Source: Acetobacteraceae bacterium (GTDB taxonomy: Bacteria; Pseudomonadota; Alphaproteobacteria; Acetobacterales; Acetobacteraceae). Taken from it: a stretch of DNA of 34,581 bases. Below, piece by piece: positions 23,596 through 31,700 of the stretch (the first letter of the stretch is position 1; every line of letters starts with the position of its first letter). The notes under the pieces are model-generated. The model was not told where the DNA came from. It saw only the letters and a list, made by a program, of their open reading frames with translations, and did no database searches. The stretch is from positions 1-34,581 of the forward strand of contig CANBNK010000042.1 in NCBI GenBank assembly GCA_947371015.1, read 5' to 3'. The translations under genes were made by a program, and so were the position numbers.

Positions 23596-25943
23596 ACGCG
23601 ATGGCGCGCCCACAACCCGTGGCCGACGCCGCCTGCGCCCATTGCGGCGCGGTGCTGGCGGCCGATGCGCGTGGCGGCTTCTGCTGCGCGGGGTGCGAGG
23701 GTGCGCATGCGCTGGTCGCCGGGCTGGGGCTGGACGCCTTCTATCGCCGCCGCGACCAGGCCGATGGCCTGCTGCGCCCGGCAACCGATGCGCCCAGCAT
23801 CGACTTCGCGCCACTGGCCCAGGCGGAGCGCGAAGGCGAATGCACGCTGGAACTGATGGTGTCAGGCCTGACCTGCGGCGCCTGCGTCTGGCTGCTGGAA
23901 CAGGCGCTGGCGGCCGAGCCGGACGTGCTGCAGGCCCGCGTCAGCCTGACGGCGCGCCGCCTGAGCCTTGGCTGGCGCGGCCCGGCGGTGCGCGGGAACG
24001 CGTTGGTCGCGCTGGTGGCGCGGCTCGGCTTTCGCGTGGCGCCGTGGTCGGCGGCCTGCCTGCGGGCGGATGAGGATGCCGAGGGGCGCGAGCTGACGCG
24101 GGCGCTGGGCATCGCCGCCTTCGGTGCCGCCAACATCATGATGATCTCGGTGGCTGTCTGGGTCGGCTGGGACATGGGCGATGCCACCCGCGCCGGCATG
24201 CACTGGATGGCCGCGCTGATCGGCCTGCCGGTGGTGCTGGTGGCGGGGATGCCGTTCTACCGCTCGGCCATCGCCGGCCTGCGCGCCGGGCGGATGAACA
24301 TGGACCTTGCGGTGTCGCTGGGCGTGCTGGCCGCCACCGGCATGAGCCTGAGCGAGACCATCCAGAACGGCCCCTTCACCTACTTCGATAGCGCCAGTTC
24401 GCTGCTGGCCCTGCTGCTGGCTGGCCGCGTGGCCGACCGCGCCGCGCGCCGCCGCGCCCGCCGCGCCGTGGCGGAGCTGCTGGCGTTGCAGGAAGGCAGC
24501 GTCGCGGTGCTGGGCGCTGGCGGTAGTGTCGTGCAGACGCCGGTGGATCAGGTGGCGCCCGGGGCGCGCCTGCTGCTGGCCAGCGGCGAAAGGCTGCGGC
24601 TGGATGCGGTGCTGGAAGGCGGCACCGCCCTGCTGGACACCAGCGCCACGTCAGGCGAATCCCTGCCGCGCGGCTACACCGCCGGTGAGGCGCTGCCGGC
24701 CGGCGCCATCAACATGGGCGAAGCCTTCGTCGCGCGGGTGACGGCCGCCGCCTCCGATGGCTCGCTGGCCGCGATGGGCCGACTGCTGGAGCGCGCCGAA
24801 CAGGCCAAGGGCCGCTTCGTCGATATGGCCGACCGCGTCGTCGGCTGGTTTGTGCCGGTGGTGCATGCGGTGGCGGCCGCCACCTTCCTGTACTGGTGGC
24901 TGGTGGCGGGCATGCCCTGGAGCCAGGCGCTGGTGCCGGCCGTGGCGGCGCTGATCGTCACCTGCCCCTGCGGCTTGGCCATTGCCGTGCCGGCGGTGCA
25001 GGTGGTGGCGGTGGGCGCGCTGTTCCGCCGCGGCGTGCTGGTCTCCAGCGCCACCGCACTGGAACGCCTGGCCAGCGCCGATTGCGCCGTGCTGGACAAG
25101 ACCGGCACGCTGACCGAAGGGCGGCCGGTGCTGCTGCCGGGCGTCTGGAGCAGCGCGCAACTGCGCCGCGCCGCTTCCCTGGCACGCGCCAGCCGCCACC
25201 CGCTGGCCCGGGCGCTGGCCCGCGCCTGCCAGGCCGCGCCGGTGGTGGAGGGCGTGCAGGAAATTCCCGGCCAGGGCCTGCGCCTGGGCTGCACGCGGCT
25301 GGGCAGCGCGGCGTTCTGCGGCGTTGCCGGCAGCAACCCGGGCCTGACCCTGTGGCTGGCCGAACCCGGTGTTGCGCCGGTGGCGTTCCGCTTCGCCGAC
25401 AAGCTGCGCGCCGATGCCGCCGCGGCGGTGGCCGGGCTGCGGGCGTTGGGGCTGGAAGTGGAGCTGCTTTCCGGCGATGCCGCTCCGGCCGTGGCCGCGG
25501 TGGCGCGGCAGGCCGGGATCACCGCGTGGCGGGCCGGGGTTTCCCCAACTGAGAAGGCCGCGCGCATTGAAGCGCTGCGCGCCGCCGGCCGCCGCCCGCT
25601 GATGCTGGGCGATGGCATCAACGACGCCGCGGCGCTGGCGCTGGCGCATGTCTCGGCGGCGCCGGATGACGGCACCGACCTGGCGCAGACCGCCGCCGAC
25701 CTGGTGCTGCGCAGCGAGAATCTGGCCGCCTTGCCCGCCGCCATCCGCACCGCGCGGCAGGCGCAGACCCTGGTGCGGCAGAATATCGGGCTGTCGCTGG
25801 GGTACAACGCGCTGGCGATTCCGCTGGCCTGCCTGGGCTACGTGACGCCGCTGCTGGCCGCCGTGGTGATGGCCAGCTCCTCGATCATCGTGATCCTGAA
25901 CGCGCTCCGCGCAGGAAAGGAACCCGCAGCATGGACAGCCTGA
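23592..25943 (+). CDS. ccoI: Copper-transporting P1B-type ATPase for cbb3 assembly
   Basis: The 783-residue ATPase exports copper to supply the CuB site of the oxidase. In order: an N-terminal Cys-rich motif CAHC (residues 15-18) with FCCAGC, a heavy-metal domain with GLTCGACVWLLEQAL (Cys95, Cys98), an actuator domain with DTSATSGES (residues about 349-357; the usual TGE reads SGE), the transmembrane metal site CPC (458-460), the phosphorylation site DKTGTLTEG (Asp502), SRHPLARAL, and GDGINDAAAL. The GTG at 23592 overlaps the ccoH stop as GTGA; an ATG three codons later (23601) is the alternative. The end overlaps ccoS by 13 bases. Confidence 0.96.
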   Translation: MNAMARPQPVADAACAHCGAVLAADARGGFCCAGCEGAHALVAGLGLDAFYRRRDQADGLLRPATDAPSIDFAPLAQAEREGECTLELMVSGLTCGACVWLLEQALAAEPDVLQARVSLTARRLSLGWRGPAVRGNALVALVARLGFRVAPWSAACLRADEDAEGRELTRALGIAAFGAANIMMISVAVWVGWDMGDATRAGMHWMAALIGLPVVLVAGMPFYRSAIAGLRAGRMNMDLAVSLGVLAATGMSLSETIQNGPFTYFDSASSLLALLLAGRVADRAARRRARRAVAELLALQEGSVAVLGAGGSVVQTPVDQVAPGARLLLASGERLRLDAVLEGGTALLDTSATSGESLPRGYTAGEALPAGAINMGEAFVARVTAAASDGSLAAMGRLLERAEQAKGRFVDMADRVVGWFVPVVHAVAAATFLYWWLVAGMPWSQALVPAVAALIVTCPCGLAIAVPAVQVVAVGALFRRGVLVSSATALERLASADCAVLDKTGTLTEGRPVLLPGVWSSAQLRRAASLARASRHPLARALARACQAAPVVEGVQEIPGQGLRLGCTRLGSAAFCGVAGSNPGLTLWLAEPGVAPVAFRFADKLRADAAAAVAGLRALGLEVELLSGDAAPAVAAVARQAGITAWRAGVSPTEKAARIEALRAAGRRPLMLGDGINDAAALALAHVSAAPDDGTDLAQTAADLVLRSENLAALPAAIRTARQAQTLVRQNIGLSLGYNALAIPLACLGYVTPLLAAVVMASSSIIVILNALRAGKEPAAWTA

Positions 25944-26095
25944 TCCTGCTGATGCCGGTGGCCATGCTGATGGGCTTCATCGCCCTGTGTGGCTTCCTGT
26001 GGGCCTTGCGGTCCGGCCAGTATGACGACCTGGACGGTGCCGCGAACCGCATTCTGTTTGACGACCTGCCGACCAAGAAGGAGCCCAAGCCATGA
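25931..26095 (+). CDS. ccoS: cbb3 oxidase assembly protein CcoS (54 aa)
   Basis: The 54-residue protein begins MDSLILLMPVAMLMGFIALC and has one membrane helix, then the family signature FLWALRSGQYDDLDGAANRILFDD, in which the GQYDDLDGxxxRIL(F/L)D stretch is diagnostic of CcoS/FixS. It is needed for cofactor insertion into CcoN. The start lies inside the end of ccoI (13-base overlap) behind an AGGAAAGGA-like site, and the end overlaps the next small gene by ATGA. Confidence 0.95.
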   Translation: MDSLILLMPVAMLMGFIALCGFLWALRSGQYDDLDGAANRILFDDLPTKKEPKP

Positions 26096-26271
26096 GTGCC
26101 ACCAAGTTTTTCTTCATCGCCCTGTATGCCGTGATGGCGCTGGTGGGGCTGTTCGCCGCAGCCGCCGCGAAGGACTACCTGCAGTTCTTCGGCTTCGCGC
26201 TGTTCCTGTTCGGCGTCGTCTCCGCCTATGCCACGGTGAAGCGGCACTTCGACGAGGCGCACGCGCACTGA
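26092..26271 (+). CDS. Small two-helix membrane protein at the end of the cco operon (59 aa)
   Basis: The product begins MSATKFFFIALYAVMALVGL, has a second helix YLQFFGFALFLFGVVSAYATV and ends KRHFDEAHAH, with four histidines or charged residues in the tail. Its ATG overlaps the ccoS stop by four bases, so it is a translationally coupled last gene of the cco operon. It is not one of the named Cco proteins. The hairpin-like topology and the coupling suggest an assembly or stability factor for the oxidase, which is inference. Confidence 0.85.
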   Translation: MSATKFFFIALYAVMALVGLFAAAAAKDYLQFFGFALFLFGVVSAYATVKRHFDEAHAH

Positions 26272-26280
26272 ACGGCGTTG

Positions 26281-26312
26281 GGGCCGCCCCAGGGGAACCC
26301 TGTGGGCGGTCC
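26281..26312. terminator. 14-bp hairpin closing the cco operon, bidirectional terminator candidate
   Basis: GGGCCGCCCCAGGG pairs with CCCTG-T-GGGCGGTCC around the loop GAA, with one bulged T at 26303 and one G-T pair. It begins nine bases after the last cco gene and ends eleven bases before the stop of the convergent SDR gene. No long T-run follows on either strand. Confidence 0.75.
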
Positions 26313-26322
26313 CTACATTGGG

Positions 26323-27087
26323 TCAGCGCCCCCCGGCCACGTCCAGCGTGACGCCGGTGATGTAGCTGCTCTCGTCGCTGGCCAGGAAGCAGACCGCGTC
26401 GGCGATCTCATGCGCCTGGCCGAGGCGCACCATCGGCACCATGCGGCTGGGCGGATGCACCAGGCGGGTTTCCTGGTCGGCGAACATCGGCGCGTTCTTT
26501 TCCGTGGCGATGGGGCCGGGCGCCACCGCGTTGCAGCGGATGCCGTAGGGCGACAGCTCCCAGGTCAGGTCACGAATAAAACCGTGGATGCCGGCCTTGC
26601 AGGTAGAATAGGCGCTGGCGCCCTTGTCCTCGGCGGACCAGGGCGTGCCTTCCTTGGCGCCGGACGACAGGCAGATGATGTTGCCGGCCTTGCGCGCCAT
26701 CATGCCCGGCAGCACCGCGCGGGTGCACAGGAAGGTGCTGCGCAGGTTCAGCCGGATGGTGAAGTCCCAGACCTCGGCCGTCATCTCCCAGATCTTCATG
26801 TTGCGGCTGCCGCCGACATTGTTCACCAGCACATCCACCTGGCCGTAATGCGCGTGGATTTTGCCGAACAGGTCGGTGACGGTGGCTTCGTCGGTCACGT
26901 CGCCGGCCCAGGCCATGGCCTGGCCGCCCTTGGCGCGGACCATGGCGGCGGTTTCCTCGACGCCGGCGGCCTGCATGTCCAGCAGCGCCAGGCGGGCGCC
27001 CTCGCTGGCCAGCTTCAGGGAGATGGCGCGGCCGAGCCCCTGCGCCGCGCCGGTAACGATTGCGATCCTGTCCTGCAAGCGAGCCAT
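26323..27087 (-). CDS. Short-chain dehydrogenase/reductase (SDR)
   Basis: The 254-residue protein is a classical SDR. It has the nucleotide-binding TGAAQGLG at residues 12-19, Asp37 at the end of the second strand (ALLD, which favours NAD over NADP), NNVGG at 89-93, Asn114 in IRLNLRS, a serine in CLSSGA (about 141-142), the catalytic Tyr160 and Lys164 in AYSTCK, and the PGPIATE loop after the sixth strand. It ends in a GVTLDVAGGR typical of the FabG-like group. GGAGGG is seven bases before the ATG at 27087. The substrate is not evident. The upstream neighbour is the structured repeat at 27194. Confidence 0.93.
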   Translation of the reverse strand: MARLQDRIAIVTGAAQGLGRAISLKLASEGARLALLDMQAAGVEETAAMVRAKGGQAMAWAGDVTDEATVTDLFGKIHAHYGQVDVLVNNVGGSRNMKIWEMTAEVWDFTIRLNLRSTFLCTRAVLPGMMARKAGNIICLSSGAKEGTPWSAEDKGASAYSTCKAGIHGFIRDLTWELSPYGIRCNAVAPGPIATEKNAPMFADQETRLVHPPSRMVPMVRLGQAHEIADAVCFLASDESSYITGVTLDVAGGR

Positions 27088-27193
27088 CTTTTGTCCCTCC
27101 GGGTTGTGCCGGGGGATGCTGCAACCGAAAGCCGCGGGTGTCACGCCGCGCTTCGGGGTGCTGGCGTCGGTTGCCGGGAAATGGGCTGGAGGC

Positions 27194-27252
27194 TGTTGTT
27201 TGAGCGGCTGATTCACGCCGCCGGCGATTCCACCGGCGACGATCAGACGCTA
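27194..27252 (-). repeat. Structured dispersed element, copy B (between SDR and NtaA-type gene)
   Basis: This copy has TGTTGTTTGAG, CTGATTCACG and GATCAGACGCTA in the same order and spacing as copy A at 11284. It folds as AGCG 27203-27206 with CGCT 27248-27251, CTGAT 27208-27212 with ATCAG 27242-27246, an unpaired TCA at 27213-27215, then CG 27216-27217 with CG 27240-27241 and CGCCGG 27219-27224 with CCGGCG 27233-27238. Both variable stems differ in sequence from copy A but still pair. It ends ten bases before the ATG at 27263. Confidence 0.75.
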
Positions 27253-27262
27253 GGCTGGCGGG

Positions 27263-28591
27263 ATGCCGCGTGAAATCCGCCTGAACGCCTTCGACATGGC
27301 CTGTGTCGGCCACATCCAGCACGGCATGTGGACGCATCCGCGCGACCGCTCCGGCGACTACAAGCGCCTGTCCTACTGGACCAGCCTGGCCCGCACCCTG
27401 GAACGCGGGCTGTTCGACGGCCTGTTCCTGGCCGATGTGCTGGGCGTCTACGACGTGTTCGGCGGTAATGCCGATGCGGCGCTGCGCCAGGCGGTGCAGG
27501 TGCCGCTGCTGGACCCCATGCTGCTGGTGCCGGCCATGGCGGCGGTGACGACGCATCTCGGCTTCGGGGTGACCTGCAACCTCAGCTACGAAACCCCGGC
27601 GCTGTTCGCCCGGCGCATGTCCACGTTGGACCACCTGACCGAGGGCCGCATCGGTTGGAACATCGTGACCGGCTACCTGGACAGCGCCGCCCGCGCCATG
27701 GGCCACGCGAGCCAGGTGGCCCATGACGATCGCTACGACGCCGCCGAGCCGTTCATGGACGCGGTCTATGCGCTGTGGGAGGGCAGCTGGGCGGATGACG
27801 CGGTGCGACGCGACCATGCCGCCGGCGTGTTCACCGACCCTTCCCGGGTGCGGGAGGTGCGGGGCGCCGGCATGGCCGCGATCCACCTGTGCGAGCCTTC
27901 GCCGCAGCGGACGCCGATGCTGTACCAGGCCGGTGCGTCGCCTCGGGGCCGCGCCTTCGCCGCGCGCCACGCCGAATGCGTCTTCGCCAATGGCGGCCGG
28001 CGGGCGGATGTTGCGCGGTTGGCGGCGGACCTACGTGCGCAGGCGGCGCCGCGGCCGATCCAGGTCTTCGTGGGCGCCACCGTGGTGCTGGGGCGCACGC
28101 CGGCCGAAGCGCGGGACCTGCTGGAGGACTACCGCCGCCACGCCAGCGTCGAGGGCGCCATGGCGCATGCCAGTGCCTCGCTGGGGGTGGACTTCGCCCG
28201 ATTCGCGCTCGACGAGCCGATTGCGGTGGAACGTTCCGATGCCATCGCCAGCAATGTGGAGGCGATGCGCCGGCAGTTCGGCGCGGATTGGACCCGGCGA
28301 CGGATGGAGGAGAGTTTTATTCTTGGCAGCCGCCAGCGGCCGATTGTCGGCGATGCCGCCCAGGTGGCGGACGAGTTGGCGGCCTGGGTGGCGGAGGCGG
28401 ATGTGGATGGCTTCAACCTCAGCCGCACGGTGATGCCGGAATGCCTGGACAGCGTGGTGGACCTGCTGGTGCCGGAGTTGCAGCGCCGCGGCCTGTACAA
28501 GCGGGCCTATGCGCCCGGCAGCTATCGCCAGAAGTTGTTCGGCGCGGGCGACCGGCTGGCGCCGCCGCACCCGGCGGCGTTGCGGCGGTAG
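27263..28591 (+). CDS. FMN-dependent monooxygenase, NtaA/SnaA/DszA family
   Basis: The 442-residue protein is a bacterial luciferase-like flavin monooxygenase of the nitrilotriacetate monooxygenase group, which uses reduced FMN from a separate reductase. The opening IRLNAFDMACVGHIQHGMWTHPRDRS is typical, followed by GLFDGLFLADVLGVYD, HLGFGVTCNLSYETPALFARRMSTLDHLTEGRIGWNIVTGYLDSAA in pieces, DDRYDAAEPFMDAVYALWEGSW, and near the end VDGFNLSRTVMPECLDSVVDLLVPELQRRG. The length is normal. No flavin reductase gene is adjacent, and the substrate is not evident. The last codons (PHPAALRR) are tandemly duplicated beyond the stop. The ATG has a weak upstream site and lies next to copy B of the structured element. 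Confidence 0.93.
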   Translation: MPREIRLNAFDMACVGHIQHGMWTHPRDRSGDYKRLSYWTSLARTLERGLFDGLFLADVLGVYDVFGGNADAALRQAVQVPLLDPMLLVPAMAAVTTHLGFGVTCNLSYETPALFARRMSTLDHLTEGRIGWNIVTGYLDSAARAMGHASQVAHDDRYDAAEPFMDAVYALWEGSWADDAVRRDHAAGVFTDPSRVREVRGAGMAAIHLCEPSPQRTPMLYQAGASPRGRAFAARHAECVFANGGRRADVARLAADLRAQAAPRPIQVFVGATVVLGRTPAEARDLLEDYRRHASVEGAMAHASASLGVDFARFALDEPIAVERSDAIASNVEAMRRQFGADWTRRRMEESFILGSRQRPIVGDAAQVADELAAWVAEADVDGFNLSRTVMPECLDSVVDLLVPELQRRGLYKRAYAPGSYRQKLFGAGDRLAPPHPAALRR

Positions 28592-28686
28592 CCGCACCCG
28601 GCGGCGTTGCGGCGGTAGCCGCACCTGGATGTGTTGCGGCGGTAGCTGCACCCGGCACGGTACGCCGGTAGCCGCGCCGAGTTGCG
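28564..28686 (+). repeat. 27-bp tandem repeats spanning the stop of the NtaA-type gene
   Basis: Units lie at 28564-28590 and 28591-28617 (identical), 28618-28644 (five to six changes), 28645-28670 (26 bases, diverged) and a partial one at 28671-28686. Each unit starts GCCGCACC or GCTGCACC and ends in a form of GCGGCGGTA, so a TAG is completed by the first base of the next unit. Because the unit is nine codons long, each of the first three repeats re-encodes the gene's end, PHPAALRR then stop, in the same frame. Confidence 0.93.
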
Positions 28687-28760
28687 TTTTGGCGGTGGGG
28701 CGGATGGGCGTTTCCGGCCCCCGCACAATGTTCTAGCCTGGGGTACGAGGGAGAACATCC

Positions 28761-31700
28761 ATGGGCAGCATCATCCGGCCGAACGTGACGCTTGAGGACC
28801 GCTGGGAGGGCCATGGGGCGACCCCTGGAGAAACCACCTTGCTGTCCGGCATCCAGGCGTTGGTGCGGCTGCCGCTGCTGCGGCATGAGCTGGACAAGGC
28901 GCAGGGCTTCAACACCGCGGGCTACATCAGCGGCTATCGCGGCAGCCCCTTGGGCACCTACGACCTGCAACTGGCACAGCAGAAAAAGCGCATGCAGGCC
29001 GCCAATATCGTGGTGCGCCCGGCGCTGAACGAAGACCTGGCCGCGACGGCCATCTGGGGTACGCAGCAGATCGCGCTGTACGGCAACCAGAAATACGACG
29101 GCGTCTTCGGCATCTGGTACGGCAAGGGGCCTGGTGTTGACCGTTCCGGCGACGCGCTGCGCCACGCCAACAGCGCCGGCACCGCGCCGCGCGGCGGCGT
29201 GCTGGCGCTGGCCGGGGATGATCCTTCCTGCAAAAGCTCCACCATTACCAGCGGCTGCGAAATCTCCTTCATGGATGTGGAGATGCCGGTGCTGGACCCC
29301 TCCGGCGCACAGGAGATTCTTGAGTACGGCATGAAGGCGCTGGACATGTCGCGCTTCGCCGGGTTGTGGGTCGGCATGAAATGCGTGGCCGAGACCATGG
29401 ATGGGTCCGCCAGCGTTCGCATTGATCCCGCCGCCTACGCGACCGTGGCGCCGGAATTCCTGTTCCCCGCCGATGGCGTGCACATCCGCCTGCGCGACCA
29501 TGCCATTCCGCAGGAAGAGCGGCTGCGGCACTTCAAGCTGCCGGCGGCGCTGGCCTTCGCCCGCGCCAACGGCTTCAACCAGGTCGTGCTGGACAGCCCG
29601 AATGCGCGCTACGGCATCGCTGCGCGCGGAAAAGGCTACGCCACGCTGCGCCAGGCGTTGAACGATGCCGGCATCACCGATGAGTTGGCGCGGATGGCCG
29701 GGCTGCGCATCTGGAAGGTGGGTCTGGCCTGGCCGCTGGACGCGGAAGCGGCGCGCGCGTTTGCGCAGGGGCTGGAGGAAGTGCTGGTGGTGGAGGATCG
29801 CCGCCCGGTGATCGAGCCGCAGCTGCGTGACGCGCTGTACCACATGCGTGAACGCCCGCGCATCGTCGGCAAGCAGGACGAGCAGGGCCGCCCGCTGCTG
29901 TCCGACCTGACGGAACTGGAAACCGGCAACGTGCTGCGCGCGCTGTACGCGCGGCTGCCGGAAGCGCTGCGCACCGAGCAGCTGAGGGCGCGGATCGAGG
30001 AGCTGGACCGGCTGGCGCAGATCCAGCAGGCGCCGGTGCATGAGCGCGCGCCGTATTTCTGCCCGGGCTGCCCGCACAACACTTCTACGAGAGTGCCGGA
30101 AGGCAGCCACGCCATGGCCGGCATCGGCTGCCATACGCTGGCGATCTACATGGACCGCAACACCGACCTGTACACGCAGATGGGTGCGGAGGGGATGCCG
30201 TGGCTCGGCATGGCGCCCTTCGTTTCCGAGAAGCACATGTTCGTCAATATCGGCGACGGCACCTATGCGCATAGCGGGCTGCTGAGCATCCGCCAGGCCT
30301 TGGCCGCCGGCACCAGCATGACCTACAAGATCCTGGTCAACAGCGCCGTGGCGATGACCGGCGGCCAGGTGCCGGAAGGCGAGATGACGGTGCCGATGAT
30401 CGCGGCGCAGGTGCATGCCGAGGGCGCACAGAAGATCGTCGTGGTCAGCGATGATCCGGACCGTCACGTTGATGACCCACGCATGCCGGCACTGACAGAA
30501 TATCGCCCGCGTGCCGAGCTGGACCAGGTGCAGCGCGAACTGCGGGAAGTGCCTGGCGTCTCCATCCTGATCTTCGACCAGCAATGCGCCACCGAACGCC
30601 GCCGCAAGCGCAAGCGCGGCACCCAGGCACTGGCGCTGAAGCGCGCCGTCATCAACCCGCGGGTCTGCGAGGATTGCGGCGATTGCTCGGCCACCAGCAA
30701 CTGCCTGGCGGTGGAGCCGGTGGAGACCGAGTTCGGTCGCAAGCGCGGCATCGACCAGAGCGCCTGCAACCAGGACCTGTCCTGCGTGCAGGGTTTTTGT
30801 CCGTCCTTCGTCACGCTGGTCGGCGCCGAGCCGGTGAAGCCGGCAGTGCCGACCGTGGATGGGCAGTTGCCGGAGCCGCCGCGGCCGGAGCCGCGCACGG
30901 GTGAGCCGGCGTGGAATATTTTGTTGGCTGGCGTGGGCGGGCAGGGCGTCACTGCGCTGGGTGCCATCCTCGCCATGGCCGCACACATAGAAGGCCGGCC
31001 GGTGCGGAGCGTGGACATGCTCGGGCTGGCGCAGAAGGGCGGTGGCGTGTTCGCGCAGTTGCGGGTCGGGCGCGTGGGCGCGGCGCCGGAGAGCATCGAC
31101 GCACCGCGCATCGGCATGGGCAAGGCGGACCTGCTGCTGTCCGCCGACATGGTGGTGGCGCAGGGTCGTACCGCGCGGCCGTTGCTGGGCGCCGACCGTA
31201 CCAGCGCCGTGCTGAACGTGGACCTGCAGCCGACCGCGCAGTTCGTGCTGGATACCGCGACGCGCTACGACCGCGACGGCATGCTGGCCAGCGTGCGCAA
31301 GGCCTGCCGTGAGGTCATCACCATGCCGGGCATCCAGGTGGTGGAGGAAGCGCTGGGCGACTTGATCTACCTGAATGTCTGGCTGCTCGGCGTGGCCTAT
31401 CAGAAGGGCCTGCTACCGCTGAGCAGCGAGGCGATCAACCGCGCGCTGGAACTGAACGGCGCGCAGGTAGAGCGCAACCAGGCCGCCTTCGCGCTGGGCC
31501 GCAGCGCCGCGCTGGCACCGCCGGCGGTGGTGACGCCGGAAGTGGAGACGCTGGACGCGCTGGTGGCGCGCCGCATCGGCGACCTTACCGCCTACCAGAA
31601 CGCAGCCTATGCGGCGAACTACGAAGGCTTCGTCGCCAGCGTGCGGCGGGTGGAAGCCGGCATTGTGCCGGGCAGCGAGCGGCTGTCGCGTGCCGTCGCC

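Noticed and set aside
11040-27216. Two minus-strand frames (starting at 11306 and 27216) whose products begin with nearly the same peptide, MNQSLKQQ and MNQPLKQQ
   Set aside because: The shared start is the right-hand flank of the structured element read as codons (GTGAATCAG..CTCAAACAAC). After it the frames diverge completely, one running into non-coding sequence and the other into the SDR gene, whose own ATG at 27087 has a good ribosome-binding site.
28419-30986. 855-residue open frame on the minus strand opposite the indolepyruvate oxidoreductase
   Set aside because: It is His/Arg/Gln/Ala-rich with no domain, typical of the antisense of a GC-rich gene. The plus strand has unmistakable family motifs over the same bases.
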